The notes below the pieces were generated by a model. The model had not been told where the DNA came from. It saw nothing but the letters and a program-made list of their open reading frames with translations, and did not search any database. The position numbers were made by a program, and so were the translations under genes. Shown in pieces: positions 1 through 8,804 of a DNA stretch of 64,000 nucleotides (positions are counted from its first letter, which is position 1; every line of letters starts with the position of its first letter). Source of the stretch: Planctomycetota bacterium (GTDB taxonomy: Bacteria; Planctomycetota; Phycisphaerae; UBA1845); assembly GCA_024276605.1 (NCBI GenBank), contig JAJRWX010000108.1, forward strand, positions 26,437 through 90,436, read 5' to 3'.

Positions 1-873
1 CGCAATCCCCTTAGCCATGAGCACGATATCCGGAATCACGTTGAAATGCTCAAACGCGAACCACTTGCCGGTTCGGCCTGACCCGGATTGAATTTCGTCG
101 CAGACTAGCAGTATGCCATGCTTGTCACACAGTGCACGAAGTTTTGGAAGGAATTGTGCATCAGGAATAATATATCCACCTTCACCCTGATACGCTTCCA
201 CAAAAATAGCCGCGACTTCATCCGGTTGCATTTTATATTTGAATAGCTGATCTTCGATCGCATCTACATCGCCGTAGGGGACATGATTGATCATGGGTAC
301 TAGTGGGCCGACATATTCTTTTTGTCTGGCTTTAGAGCAGGTTAGCGACAGCGCGCCCATCGTACGGCCATGAAATGCGCCGTGGAAGCCGATGATGTGC
401 TTGCGTTTTGTGTGGTGACGTGAGAGTTTTATCGCACTTTCCACCGCTTCTGCACCACTATTGGTTAAAAATATGCGTTTGTTGCCTTTCCCCGGTACGA
501 TCTTGTTGAGCTTTTCCATCAACTCAACCATGGGTTCATAATAAAAGTCGCTACCGCAAATATGAATGAGTGTGTTGGCTTGTTTAGTGATCGCTTCAAC
601 CACTTTGGGATGGCAATGGCCTGTTGAGCAGACCGCAATGCCGGCGGCGAAGTCGAGAAACCGGTTACCGTCTACATCTTCTACTACAGACCCGCTGGCG
701 CGTTTGACAACGAGTGGAAAATCTCGCGTATTGGAAGGCGAGCAGTGACGATGATCGCGCTCGATCATCGATTTGGCTACCGGTCCTGGTAGCTCGGTGA
801 TAATCTCCGGGGCTGGACCGATCCAGCCTTCGCCTGTGTTCTGGTTTGCTTCGTTATTTTGAATGCCTAGCAC
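1..873 (-). CDS. Class III PLP-dependent aminotransferase (acetylornithine/4-aminobutyrate type), 3' end outside window
   Basis: PLP enzyme of the class III (omega) family, transferring an amino group from an omega-amino donor to a keto acid. I translated it from the minus strand; 291 codons are visible and the C-terminus runs off the left edge. Visible family features are the N-terminal FLDFAAGIAVCSTGHCHP block, TNSGAEAVESAIK (PLP phosphate site), GFHGAFHGRTMGALSLT, the Asp of LLVCDEIQSGSGRTG that contacts the pyridine nitrogen, and VLMAKG, whose Lys is the expected Schiff-base residue. Start is GTG at 873 with a GGAGGT site about 6 nt upstream. GabT, ArgD or another omega-transaminase cannot be separated without the C-terminus; the residues after the DEIQSG motif favour a GabT-like enzyme weakly. 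Confidence 0.88.
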   Translation of the reverse strand, partial: MLGIQNNEANQNTGEGWIGPAPEIITELPGPVAKSMIERDHRHCSPSNTRDFPLVVKRASGSVVEDVDGNRFLDFAAGIAVCSTGHCHPKVVEAITKQANTLIHICGSDFYYEPMVELMEKLNKIVPGKGNKRIFLTNSGAEAVESAIKLSRHHTKRKHIIGFHGAFHGRTMGALSLTCSKARQKEYVGPLVPMINHVPYGDVDAIEDQLFKYKMQPDEVAAIFVEAYQGEGGYIIPDAQFLPKLRALCDKHGILLVCDEIQSGSGRTGKWFAFEHFNVIPDIVLMAKGIA

Positions 874-1129
874 ACGCCACCTCCGTTTTTCGACTGTACA
901 CCCATCGCTCTATGGATGCCTACCTGTCATTTGATGATAGATGATTGATCGGCCTAACGTATTGCACGATCGAGTCTAGCAGCGGGGATTATTATCGTTA
1001 TCTAGAATCACGCAAGTGGGCGGCTCGCCGAAAGATTATTAAGGCAGCATGATCGTCCTATATCCTGATCCTATATCGCTTTAGTGCCGCTAAAGGCGGT
1101 CTTGCCATGTGGCATGGGTTTATCATGCG

Positions 1130-1906
1130 CTACACTTTGCTATGCGGCGTCTTGGCTGCGGTGGTTCCATCCGGAAGATCGATCAAATCATAGTCGCCGA
1201 AAATATGGGGTGCCTCTCGCTGGAGAATATCTAGTACCTGGGCTGCGACCATGCGAATTTCCGTCTCCGCGTGTTCGTTGCAGCGTAATTCAATGAAGTG
1301 GCGTAACGCGCGGGCATTAGCGGTGACGAAGATTTTTGTCTCCGTAGCGTTAGGCAGGACCGATCGCGCAGCCTGTCGAGCCATTTTTCGCCGCAGCGTT
1401 CCATCTTCAATATGCGCAAATTTTTCTTTTAATCCATCGACAAGTTCGATATAAGAGGCTTGCGCTTGGTTGACCGCTTTCTCCCAGATGGCGTGTAGCT
1501 TCTCGTCGTTGCCAATGCAATCAGGCTCAACAAAATCGGCAACACTTTCATCAACATAGCGCTGCGACAGTTGCGAATAGCCAAAGCCGGCACGATGTCG
1601 CACAAGTTCGTGCGTAAATGATCGAGATACGCCGGTAATGATAAAATTCCAAACGCCATGCTCTAACACACTACCATGCCCAACTTCCTTGATATGCCCT
1701 AGATAAGCAGCGTTGCCGCCGGGGCGCGGTTTCTTAAAGCTCATGTAGCAGAGTCGTCCGGCAATTTCCGGTAGTGCCTGTGCTGCGACATCCGTGTCTG
1801 TGGTCCACTGCGCTGCATGATGGTCAGTTAAAAATTCGTTGATCTGCGACTGGTCCAACATTTGACGTCCGACCAAATATACCTTGGGGCGACGAACAAT
1901 TTTCAT
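1130..1906 (-). CDS. thyX: FAD-dependent thymidylate synthase ThyX
   Basis: Makes dTMP from dUMP using FAD/NADPH and methylene-tetrahydrofolate; replaces ThyA. The 258-residue product has the ThyX signature around residues 103-117 (RHR, then Ser and SQRY) and the C-terminal block ETKIFVTANARALRHF followed by ELRCNEHAETEIR, which contribute to the dUMP and FAD sites. The signature is RHR-x8-S rather than the textbook RHR-x7-S, a one-residue longer spacing. Start ATG at 1906 is preceded by GGAGTGAG. It stands alone between two spacers of about 240-260 bp in which I see no gene. No ThyA is seen in the window, in keeping with ThyX being the working enzyme. Confidence 0.95.
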   Translation of the reverse strand: MKIVRRPKVYLVGRQMLDQSQINEFLTDHHAAQWTTDTDVAAQALPEIAGRLCYMSFKKPRPGGNAAYLGHIKEVGHGSVLEHGVWNFIITGVSRSFTHELVRHRAGFGYSQLSQRYVDESVADFVEPDCIGNDEKLHAIWEKAVNQAQASYIELVDGLKEKFAHIEDGTLRRKMARQAARSVLPNATETKIFVTANARALRHFIELRCNEHAETEIRMVAAQVLDILQREAPHIFGDYDLIDLPDGTTAAKTPHSKV

Positions 1907-2244
1907 ATATATCTCACTCCTTCGAATCTCAAGTAAGCGACAATGGTCGCCATCAGGTTTGCTTAGATTCTATCACCTCTGGCGTCAGTCGCCATGCGCC
2001 GGCGATGTGAACACAGGATGTGCTGTTGAGAAATACCTCTGGTTGTGAATTGGTGGAGAGCTGAGTTGATTGAGTTTGCTTACGAAGATCAGGCTGGATA
2101 CACTCGCGGTCGGGTATCACACAGGCCGAGAGGCGACGGGCTTTCTTGGTGAATGTGCTAGGTTCCGACGATGATCCCATGATGCACGCAGACAGTTCGA
2201 CACCTCGTACGGGTGATTATCCTCGTGGATGCACGGAGAAGGTC

Positions 2245-3861
2245 ATGGTCATTGGCCTGGACGGTGCGACGTTTGACGTACTGGACCCACTGTTTTCAAT
2301 GGGCTTAATGCCCCGGCTGGCTTCGTGTATGACGCGGGGCACCTCAGCGGTCCTGCGATCCACAACACCGCCTATCACACCCGCAGCCTGGACGACGTTC
2401 CTCACGGGCAAACAACCGGGTAGCCACGGCATTATCGACTTTGAACGCTATGACGCCTCCACCAATAAGCTACTGCTTAACAGCACGCAATCTACGGCCC
2501 ACGTGCGCAACCTCTGGCAGATTCTCAGCGATCATGGCTTGAGAGTGGGTAGCGTAAACGTCCCCATGACTTACCCACCCATGCCGGTCAATGGATTTGT
2601 GGTCAGTGGTTTTGAAACGCCCGGCCCGAAGTCGGATTTTGTCTACCCAAAGAGTGTTCGCGAGGAGATTCTACAGCGCTGGCCCGACCCGACGCTGCGC
2701 ACCAATTGGCGACGCTCGATGTTCGGCGGTGATCGGTTATTCGCAGATAACGTAGCCTACATGTCTCGTAGCTTTCACCAAGGTGCGGATATGACCATCT
2801 GGCTAGGTGATCGGTTTGGTTGGGATGTGCTGATGGTGGTTTTCAAACTCATTGATAATCTCCAACATAAGACCTGGAAATATCTGGACCCGCGCTGGTG
2901 TGATCGCCATCCAAAACGTCGTGATATCGCACGAGCGTGTTTCGCCGAAGCGGACAAAGCCGTGGGGCGACTGCTCGACTATGCGGACGAGCATAAAGCC
3001 ACCGTTGTCATAGTTTCAGACCACGGGCACGGGAGCTTGGAAGGAAAAATTCAGCCCAATCTCCTGCTAAAAAAATGGGGTTATCTCAAGTTACATGGTG
3101 GCGGTGTACAGGGTGCGACACGTGGTAAAACAGTGTTGGATCGACTGCTTGGTCGGCGTAAAAAATTCGTTCGCGTCGATGACATTGCACGTGATTTAGC
3201 CGTTGATTTTTCGCAGACCCGCGCTTGCGTCATGCACGCAGGTATGGCTGGGTTTTTGTACGTGAATCTTAAAGGTCGCCAGCCTACCGGGATTGTAGAC
3301 CCGGCTGATTACGAAGCGCTGCGGGATGAATTGATCGAGCGGTTGACCGGGGAGGATTGTAACGCGATCGATCCCAACGGGCGGACAATCTCCCCGTTTA
3401 CGCAGGTCAACAAGCCGGAACAACTTTGGAACTGTAGCCGGGACAAGCAACCCTGGCTGCCGGACCTGATCCTTACGCCGCATGACGGTTTAGCGGTCGT
3501 TAGAAAAATTCGCGGGTCAAAAGCGATCAATTGGCTACCGTTTAGGAAGATAGAAGGCACGCACCGCAAGGAAGGCATTTTCATGGCCTGCGGTCCGGGT
3601 GTGAACAATGCACCACGATTCACGACGCATATCGTAAACTGTGCACCAACGATATTAGCCTTGCTTGGTCTGCCATTGCCCGACGATATGGAAGGTCAAG
3701 TCATGTTGGACATGTTCGCCACACCGCCCACTATTTTGAAAGAGCGTAGCAAAAAAGCTGAGCCTACAGTGGCAACCGAACATCGAGATAGTGATGTATT
3801 CTCCGATGAAGATATGCGGCGCGTTACGGAGCGACTGGCTGACCTGGGTTATCTTGAGTAG
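2245..3861 (+). CDS. Alkaline-phosphatase-superfamily protein (type I phosphodiesterase/nucleotide pyrophosphatase-like)
   Basis: Metal-dependent phosphodiesterase/phosphotransferase fold, substrate unknown. The N-terminus MVIGLDGATFDVL carries the first metal-binding Asp. The TTPPITPAAWTTFLTG segment supplies the nucleophile Thr/Ser region, and VVIVSDHGHG (about 260 residues in) is the C-terminal metal-binding motif. No signal peptide is evident. I chose ATG 2245 because GGAGAAGG sits directly upstream and the domain begins there; in-frame ATG 2179 and TTG 2146 would add 22-33 residues lacking family similarity. The C-terminus ends in a Glu/Arg-rich tail. Its last 38 bp overlap the end of the convergent VKOR-DsbA gene. 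Related proteins are often next to surface-glycan genes, but the neighbours here do not settle the role. Confidence 0.8.
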   Translation: MVIGLDGATFDVLDPLFSMGLMPRLASCMTRGTSAVLRSTTPPITPAAWTTFLTGKQPGSHGIIDFERYDASTNKLLLNSTQSTAHVRNLWQILSDHGLRVGSVNVPMTYPPMPVNGFVVSGFETPGPKSDFVYPKSVREEILQRWPDPTLRTNWRRSMFGGDRLFADNVAYMSRSFHQGADMTIWLGDRFGWDVLMVVFKLIDNLQHKTWKYLDPRWCDRHPKRRDIARACFAEADKAVGRLLDYADEHKATVVIVSDHGHGSLEGKIQPNLLLKKWGYLKLHGGGVQGATRGKTVLDRLLGRRKKFVRVDDIARDLAVDFSQTRACVMHAGMAGFLYVNLKGRQPTGIVDPADYEALRDELIERLTGEDCNAIDPNGRTISPFTQVNKPEQLWNCSRDKQPWLPDLILTPHDGLAVVRKIRGSKAINWLPFRKIEGTHRKEGIFMACGPGVNNAPRFTTHIVNCAPTILALLGLPLPDDMEGQVMLDMFATPPTILKERSKKAEPTVATEHRDSDVFSDEDMRRVTERLADLGYLE

Positions 3862-5200
3862 CAGCTTTCTTGAGCTTGGTCGATGCCGGTCGCTGCTTGC
3901 CTATTTGTTTCCAGTAGTGTTCTGCCAGTGAATCCCAGAATTTTATAGCTGATACAGCCACGCGATCCACGCGGCGACCGGTGACGAAAATGGTCGGCGT
4001 GCCTGTAACATCGGCGGCAACAGCGTCGATCATGTCTTGCGATATGAATGCCTGCGCCTCTTTTGACGCGAAGGCGGTTTGCATGGCGGCTGCATCGAGT
4101 CCGGTGGCCCCGGCAAGCATGTCGACGGTCATCTTGCCAGCCTTGAGGGTCTTTTGGTTCTTGTAGAGCATGTCGTGGGCAGACCAAAAACCATCGTTAC
4201 CTCCGACGCGCCGTGCCGCTTCAGCAAGGAGCGCACCTTCACATGCGTGTCGATGGAAAGGTTTCTTTATGCGTTCGTTACAGGATTGGTCGAGCGGATA
4301 ATGTTTGAAAACAATAGCCAAATTGCCCGCGAATAGCGGCTGCACTTGTTTCTCCATAAACGTCGCTATCCTTCGGCATGCTGGACATTCAAAATCAGAA
4401 AACATAACTACTGGGACTAAAATTTTGGGGTTGTTATGATGTTCTCTCACGGGATGGTCGTCGGTAACGCGGATGGCCGTCACAGGAGTTTTTTTCCAGT
4501 TCCTATACATACGCAGGCCGTCGTTCATCATTTCCTTAACATAACGATCATAAAATTGAGCCTGCTTTTGCCAATTGGATTTTTCGACCAGTTGTTTTTC
4601 ACCAAACACAGCTAGACACATGGCCAAGATTGTGATCGTGACTTGTCTGGCTGAAGGATGACGTTGATTCTGGATCGGTAGATTGGCATGGTTGTCCCGC
4701 GCTACGATCTTGTGTTTGCGTGGCCAAAGTATGAGTAGGAAGATGGCCAGGAACAGGTTTAATACGTGCGTGACTAAACACCACGAACACCATTGATCCA
4801 GTTTGGTAAACATGATCCACATAAAGTAGGCGGAACCTGCCAGCCCAAATCCGACGAGCAATAGTGGTAGCGTGTGTAACCAGCGTTTGGGGCGTGAAGG
4901 TTTTCCTACGCCTATGAGCCAAACGGAAAGCACGGAGTAATACACCAAGCCAAGGAGTGCAACGGGCACGCCACCCTTATCTTTGTTTTCTCCCACGCGT
5001 GGCGGCCAATAGCTCCAGGGGCTATCCAGAACGGCGGCGCAATCCGCAGCGCCCTTTTCCTCGGACGCGGCGCAGCCCATATCGAACAGTCCTATCGCAA
5101 ACGAGCCGGTGAGATGTTTTTGCAGTAGGTTGTAGCTAATGACCAAGGCCGACAATGCGAGCACAACGGATGCCCATTCGATGATGTTTGATTTCTTCAT
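3824..5200 (-). CDS. VKOR-DsbA fusion (disulfide-bond forming membrane oxidoreductase)
   Basis: Single-chain system for making disulfide bonds outside the cytoplasm. The N-terminal half (about 1-205) is a vitamin-K-epoxide-reductase-type quinone reductase with about five membrane segments, loop cysteines C43 and C54, and the membrane CxxC in WCSWC (C138/C141). The C-terminal half (about 255-440) is a DsbA/thioredoxin_4 domain with FSDFECPACRR (C272/C275) and the cis-Pro loop GTPTIF. The known route is substrate thiols to the DsbA CxxC, then to VKOR, then to quinone. Start ATG at 5200 has GGAGAGAG upstream. It could serve the Cys-rich exported proteins encoded elsewhere in the window (for example at 51.1-52.5 kb); that link is inference. 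Confidence 0.92.
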   Translation of the reverse strand: MKKSNIIEWASVVLALSALVISYNLLQKHLTGSFAIGLFDMGCAASEEKGAADCAAVLDSPWSYWPPRVGENKDKGGVPVALLGLVYYSVLSVWLIGVGKPSRPKRWLHTLPLLLVGFGLAGSAYFMWIMFTKLDQWCSWCLVTHVLNLFLAIFLLILWPRKHKIVARDNHANLPIQNQRHPSARQVTITILAMCLAVFGEKQLVEKSNWQKQAQFYDRYVKEMMNDGLRMYRNWKKTPVTAIRVTDDHPVREHHNNPKILVPVVMFSDFECPACRRIATFMEKQVQPLFAGNLAIVFKHYPLDQSCNERIKKPFHRHACEGALLAEAARRVGGNDGFWSAHDMLYKNQKTLKAGKMTVDMLAGATGLDAAAMQTAFASKEAQAFISQDMIDAVAADVTGTPTIFVTGRRVDRVAVSAIKFWDSLAEHYWKQIGKQRPASTKLKKAATQDNPGQPVAP

Positions 5201-5622
5201 CTCTCTCCGGATGGCCGTAGCCGTTGGGTTCTAAAACATTGCTGACACCGATGACGTTAACGTCTGATTTAACACTACATCGCAAAATTCATGTAGCGAA
5301 AGCTTCCTGCCTGCACGCGCTGCAATGTCGATGCAGGCAAGATGCCTGCGTTACGAGTTCACGCGACTTCGCGTTGTTAAGTATAACTATAGCATTCAAT
5401 AGCGATTCGCAACACTTCAGACGCGTCACAGTCGAATACTGCCACTGTGAGGTAACAGTTCCAGATCAAGCTTTATTTAACTGTGGCGTTCCGCAGCATG
5501 CTATTCCCGGGCTTTATCCATACTTCCACATTGCAGTTGACTGTTAGCCGCTCTAGCGTGTTTTTCCATGCTCACTTGGGTTTACTTGTCAATTGCAGGA
5601 TGATTCCATATCCTGTTAATTG
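5201..5622. other. Gene-free spacer upstream of panB with hairpin
   Basis: About 420 bp without a credible gene. A palindromic stretch around 5310-5350 contains GCCTGCA and TGCAGGC arms plus a second pairing GCAGGCA/TGCCTGC just downstream. It resembles short hairpin repeats found in many bacterial genomes. The open frame across this spacer (5224-5547) has no domain, no clear ribosome site and unlikely composition. Confidence 0.5.
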
Positions 5623-6474
5623 ATGAGTGATCGCACTAAGACGACAATCCGCACACTTCGTTCATGGAAGCGGGACAAGCGCAAGATATCCATGCTTACG
5701 TGTTATGATTTCGCCACCGCCCGTATCCTCAATGAAGCGGAAATAGATTGCATACTCGTAGGCGATACCTACGGTGAAGTTTGCTTAGGATATGAAACGA
5801 CGCAACGGGTGAAGGTGGATCATCTAGTTACCATTACAGAAGCGGTGCGCCGTGGTGCGCCACATGCGTACTTGATCGGCGATATGCCTTATTTAAGTTA
5901 TCAAATTTCTCCCGAAGAAGCGATTCGTAACGCCGGAAAATTTATTGCGGATGCTGGTTGTGATTGTGTCAAGGTGGAAGTCGATCGTCGTTTGGCGGGT
6001 ACGGTAGAGCGCATGGCTGCGGCGACCATTCCCGTCATGGCCCACCTGGGTTTGAAGCCTCAATCGATTCAAACGGCGGGTGGATATCGTATCCAAGGAA
6101 AAAATGCAGAAGATGCGAAACAGCTAATCGAGGATGCGAAGATCATGGAGGACGCCGGTGCGGTTGCTTTGCTTCTGGAAGCCGTACCCACGGAAGTGGC
6201 GGAATTGATCTCGCAGCGTACGGAACTTCCGGTCATTGGCATATGCGCCGGCCCAAGATGTGACGGGCAAGTCTTGGTCTTCCACGATATGGTGGGGTAT
6301 GGCGGCGGACACCCCCCACGATCAGCCAAGCAATATGCCCAGATTTATGAGCCATTGTTAGCGGCTTTTCGAAGTTTTTCTTCTGAGGTGCGAGACGGTG
6401 CTTTTCCTGCGATAGATACCAGCCCGCAAATGCCCGCAGATCAGAAGAAAATTTTACAAAAATTATTTTCGTAA
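5623..6474 (+). CDS. panB: 3-methyl-2-oxobutanoate hydroxymethyltransferase
   Basis: First committed step of pantothenate/CoA synthesis: ketoisovalerate plus methylene-tetrahydrofolate gives ketopantoate. The 283-residue TIM barrel shows the family blocks KISMLTCYDFATARIL, ILVGDTYGEVCLGYETT (metal-binding Asp; the usual enzyme has DSLGMV here), YLIGDMPYLSYQ, VKVEVD (usual VKLEGG), MAHLGLKPQSIQTAGGYRIQG and the catalytic Glu in LLLEAVP, then VIGICAGPRCDGQVLVFHDM. The departures at DTYGEV and KVEVD mark it as a divergent PanB. ATG 5623 is preferred over the in-frame TTG three bases upstream. No panC or panD is adjacent. Confidence 0.9.
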   Translation: MSDRTKTTIRTLRSWKRDKRKISMLTCYDFATARILNEAEIDCILVGDTYGEVCLGYETTQRVKVDHLVTITEAVRRGAPHAYLIGDMPYLSYQISPEEAIRNAGKFIADAGCDCVKVEVDRRLAGTVERMAAATIPVMAHLGLKPQSIQTAGGYRIQGKNAEDAKQLIEDAKIMEDAGAVALLLEAVPTEVAELISQRTELPVIGICAGPRCDGQVLVFHDMVGYGGGHPPRSAKQYAQIYEPLLAAFRSFSSEVRDGAFPAIDTSPQMPADQKKILQKLFS

Positions 6475-6550
6475 AGCACAACCCTAAATCATGGATAGCG
6501 TATCTTTTCAATTTTTTTTAGATAGGCACGCATTGAGGTGTGAGTATGGC

Positions 6551-6587
6551 TTGACAATCATCACCTCGCAAGTAATTTGATTGTCAA
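6551..6587 (+). promoter_or_regulatory. Perfect 10-bp inverted repeat overlapping a possible promoter
   Basis: TTGACAATCA (6551-6560) and TGATTGTCAA (6578-6587) are exact reverse complements separated by 17 nt. The left arm contains TTGACA, and TAATTT lies 16 nt downstream, so the repeat brackets a plausible -35/-10 pair. It sits 20 nt before the start of the DUF151 gene. Operator or RNA stem are both possible. Confidence 0.4.
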
Positions 6588-6606
6588 AGCTAAAGGATTG
6601 CCTAAT

Positions 6607-7005
6607 ATGCTTGTGCAAATGAAGCTGGCACGCATCGTCATCGTCGATACGGACGAGGATAAGATGTCGATGATAGTTTTGCAGGAAGCTGATGGTAAGC
6701 GCGCTTTTCCCATACTCATCGGTGTGAATGAGGCTTATGCGATTGATCGACGTTTACGCGGCGAGATTCCTATACGCCCGTTGACCCACGATCTTCTCGA
6801 TCGAATCATTGACCAACTGGAATGTCAACTTGAACGAATTGTTATCCATGAGTTGCGTGATTCCACCTTTTATGCGAAGCTCGTCTTGCGACGGGATGGT
6901 GATTTGATCGAGGTCGATTCCAGACCGTCAGATGCAATTGCTGTTGGTGCGGGGAGTGACGCGCCTATATTCGTGGACGAGTCCATCCTTCAGGATGTTT
7001 GTTAG
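6607..7005 (+). CDS. DUF151 / bifunctional nuclease-family protein
   Basis: A 132-residue protein covering the whole DUF151 domain: MKLARIVIVDTDEDKMSMIVLQ, RAFPILIGVNEAYAI, RPLTHDLLDRIIDQL and SRPSDAIAVGAGSDAPIFV. Plant members are described as bifunctional nucleases and the Thermotoga homologue has a solved structure; the bacterial role is poorly defined. I took ATG 6607 because AAAGGA lies 11 nt upstream and the domain begins a few residues later; the in-frame upstream TTG at 6577 would start inside the inverted repeat. The next gene follows after 38 bp in the same direction and may be co-transcribed. The C-terminal UVR-type extension seen in some family members is absent. Confidence 0.85.
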   Translation: MLVQMKLARIVIVDTDEDKMSMIVLQEADGKRAFPILIGVNEAYAIDRRLRGEIPIRPLTHDLLDRIIDQLECQLERIVIHELRDSTFYAKLVLRRDGDLIEVDSRPSDAIAVGAGSDAPIFVDESILQDVC

Positions 7006-7043
7006 CAAAACCGTATTGATTGTAGGGAGCGAGTGAAACAAGC

Positions 7044-8510
7044 ATGGCACTGGACGCGAAGGCTGCTGTTGTCACATCGTCGACCCCTTCGGTTGGTACG
7101 TCTCACCGTACCAGGCCGGTGGAGACGGATTGGACAGCCTCAAAGCTGGCTACGGAAGTCTTGCGACCACTCGACGGAGCCAAGCCTAGATACATCACCC
7201 AGGCTCCGCTGCCGCTCGATGTGCTTGGTGGTATGGGACAATATGTGGGCGCGTTGGTTCTTTCGTTAACCTTGGCGGATCATGTTTGCGTCGCGGTTCA
7301 ACCAAGCGAGAACAATTCTCTTTCGATTTGTCATGTCGGTCATACAGACGACCATGAGGTTGGGGTCGTGCATGTGGCGTTAGACCGTCTAGTCGCTGGC
7401 GCCGGCGTGATCGAAGCAGAGGCTATAGCTATCCTGGCGTCTGAGATTCAAGACGACACTGTCATTGGCGTTGTGGGGATACTCGTAGAATGTATACGGC
7501 ATGGCTTGCTACCGGTCACAGCCTTGTCGACGACTATAAGTTTTGGTCTTACGCACAGTTCTATTGACGATGTTGATTTTCAGGTTGCCCTGATGTCAGG
7601 CGTTGTGGTGTCTATCGCAAAGGTGTTAAATGTAACGGTGGACGCGATTTCATGTCACACCGCCTTCCAGGCAGTTCAATCGACATGGATGCGTCGGGCG
7701 ATCGGCTTGGAAGGGATTGGTGCTATCCTCCATGGCGAAGCTCATGCGTTGTCACAGGTACGTTGTGACCCCTATACGTGCATGGGGATGTTACCTCTAC
7801 CCGACGACATCGCTATAGTTGGTATTGATACCGGTGTTAGGCATAGCCATGCTTGTGAAAAATATACTAAAGCACGCGTTGCTTCGCAGATGGGGCGCGA
7901 AATCGTTAACCGCATTATCGAGCATGACGAATTGACGGATTTGCATTGGGATGGACTGCTTTCCCGGCTGACCGTCAATGATTACATCGATCGGTTCCGC
8001 GATCGGTTGCCGGCACAAATCAAAGGCAGTGATTATATATCGCACTTTGGTTCGATCGACGATCCGTTGGCTGTCATTGAGCCATCTGTTATGTACAAGG
8101 TTCGATCGCGCACTGAGCACCATATTTACGAACAAGCCCGTGCCGTCCAATTTGTCGAAGCCCTCGCCCGTGCGGTACGCACGAGGAAAACATCCCCACT
8201 CGTTGAAGTGGGTGACCTGATGTATGCCTCACATTGGAGTTATGGTCAGCGAAGCGGGCTTGGAGCCATTGAGACCGACTTGCTTGTCAATATCCTGCGT
8301 CAGTACGGCAGCGATTGCGAAATATATGGTGCCAAAATCAGTGGTCGAGGTTGTGGTGGTATTGTCGTGGTGTTGATGCGCCAGACCGACCAGGCGCGAG
8401 CTGCGCTTGACTCAGCCATGGCGGATTATCACCAACAAACTTCTCTATCTCCCACCCTGCTTTGCGGTTCCTTGCCCGGATTGATAGTATCCGGTGCTTG
8501 TAGCGCATAA
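7044..8510 (+). CDS. Arabinokinase-like GHMP-family protein with degenerate active site
   Basis: The 488-residue protein follows the plan of the C-terminal kinase half of plant L-arabinokinase. PLDVLGGMGQYVGALVL matches the sugar-binding start (usual LDVMGGIADYSG), GIDTGVRHS matches the arabinokinase GIDSGIRHS block, and a late region with ASHWSYG...GLG and YGAKISGRGCGGIVVVL matches the third GHMP motif (usual GAKITGGGSGG). The ATP-binding Ser-rich motif (usual GVSSSAAVEVA) is replaced by a region reading DDVDFQVALMSG, and the catalytic Asp block (usual CGVMDQ) reads GLEGIG. So ATP loop and general base look lost. I infer a non-catalytic or repurposed relative. ATG 7044 follows GGGAGCGAG at about 12 nt. 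Confidence 0.72.
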   Translation: MALDAKAAVVTSSTPSVGTSHRTRPVETDWTASKLATEVLRPLDGAKPRYITQAPLPLDVLGGMGQYVGALVLSLTLADHVCVAVQPSENNSLSICHVGHTDDHEVGVVHVALDRLVAGAGVIEAEAIAILASEIQDDTVIGVVGILVECIRHGLLPVTALSTTISFGLTHSSIDDVDFQVALMSGVVVSIAKVLNVTVDAISCHTAFQAVQSTWMRRAIGLEGIGAILHGEAHALSQVRCDPYTCMGMLPLPDDIAIVGIDTGVRHSHACEKYTKARVASQMGREIVNRIIEHDELTDLHWDGLLSRLTVNDYIDRFRDRLPAQIKGSDYISHFGSIDDPLAVIEPSVMYKVRSRTEHHIYEQARAVQFVEALARAVRTRKTSPLVEVGDLMYASHWSYGQRSGLGAIETDLLVNILRQYGSDCEIYGAKISGRGCGGIVVVLMRQTDQARAALDSAMADYHQQTSLSPTLLCGSLPGLIVSGACSA

Positions 8511-8804
8511 CCAAATCTTTTACAGCGTTTTCCTCATGTCGTGACGTTTGAGTTACGCCCTACTATGATCCCTTATAAACGCTTTATTAGCTTCGGGAGT
8601 AGATTGACGTCGGGGTTTGTAGACGATTCAACGATATGATTGGATGGAGAATGCACTATTTTTTCATGATGGTTTGATTGCCCAGCCGGGTCTGACTAGA
8701 ATCTGCAACAGGGGGGTAAATGAGATCGCCAGGGTCTAAGTCTATCGATTTATGCCATGACGTAATGGTTGGTCGGCATACAAACATACCGGAGGAGTTT
8801 ACAC

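Noticed and set aside
5224..5547. 107-codon plus-strand frame before panB
   Set aside because: No domain, odd Cys/His-rich composition, no convincing ribosome site, and it crosses palindromic repeat sequence.
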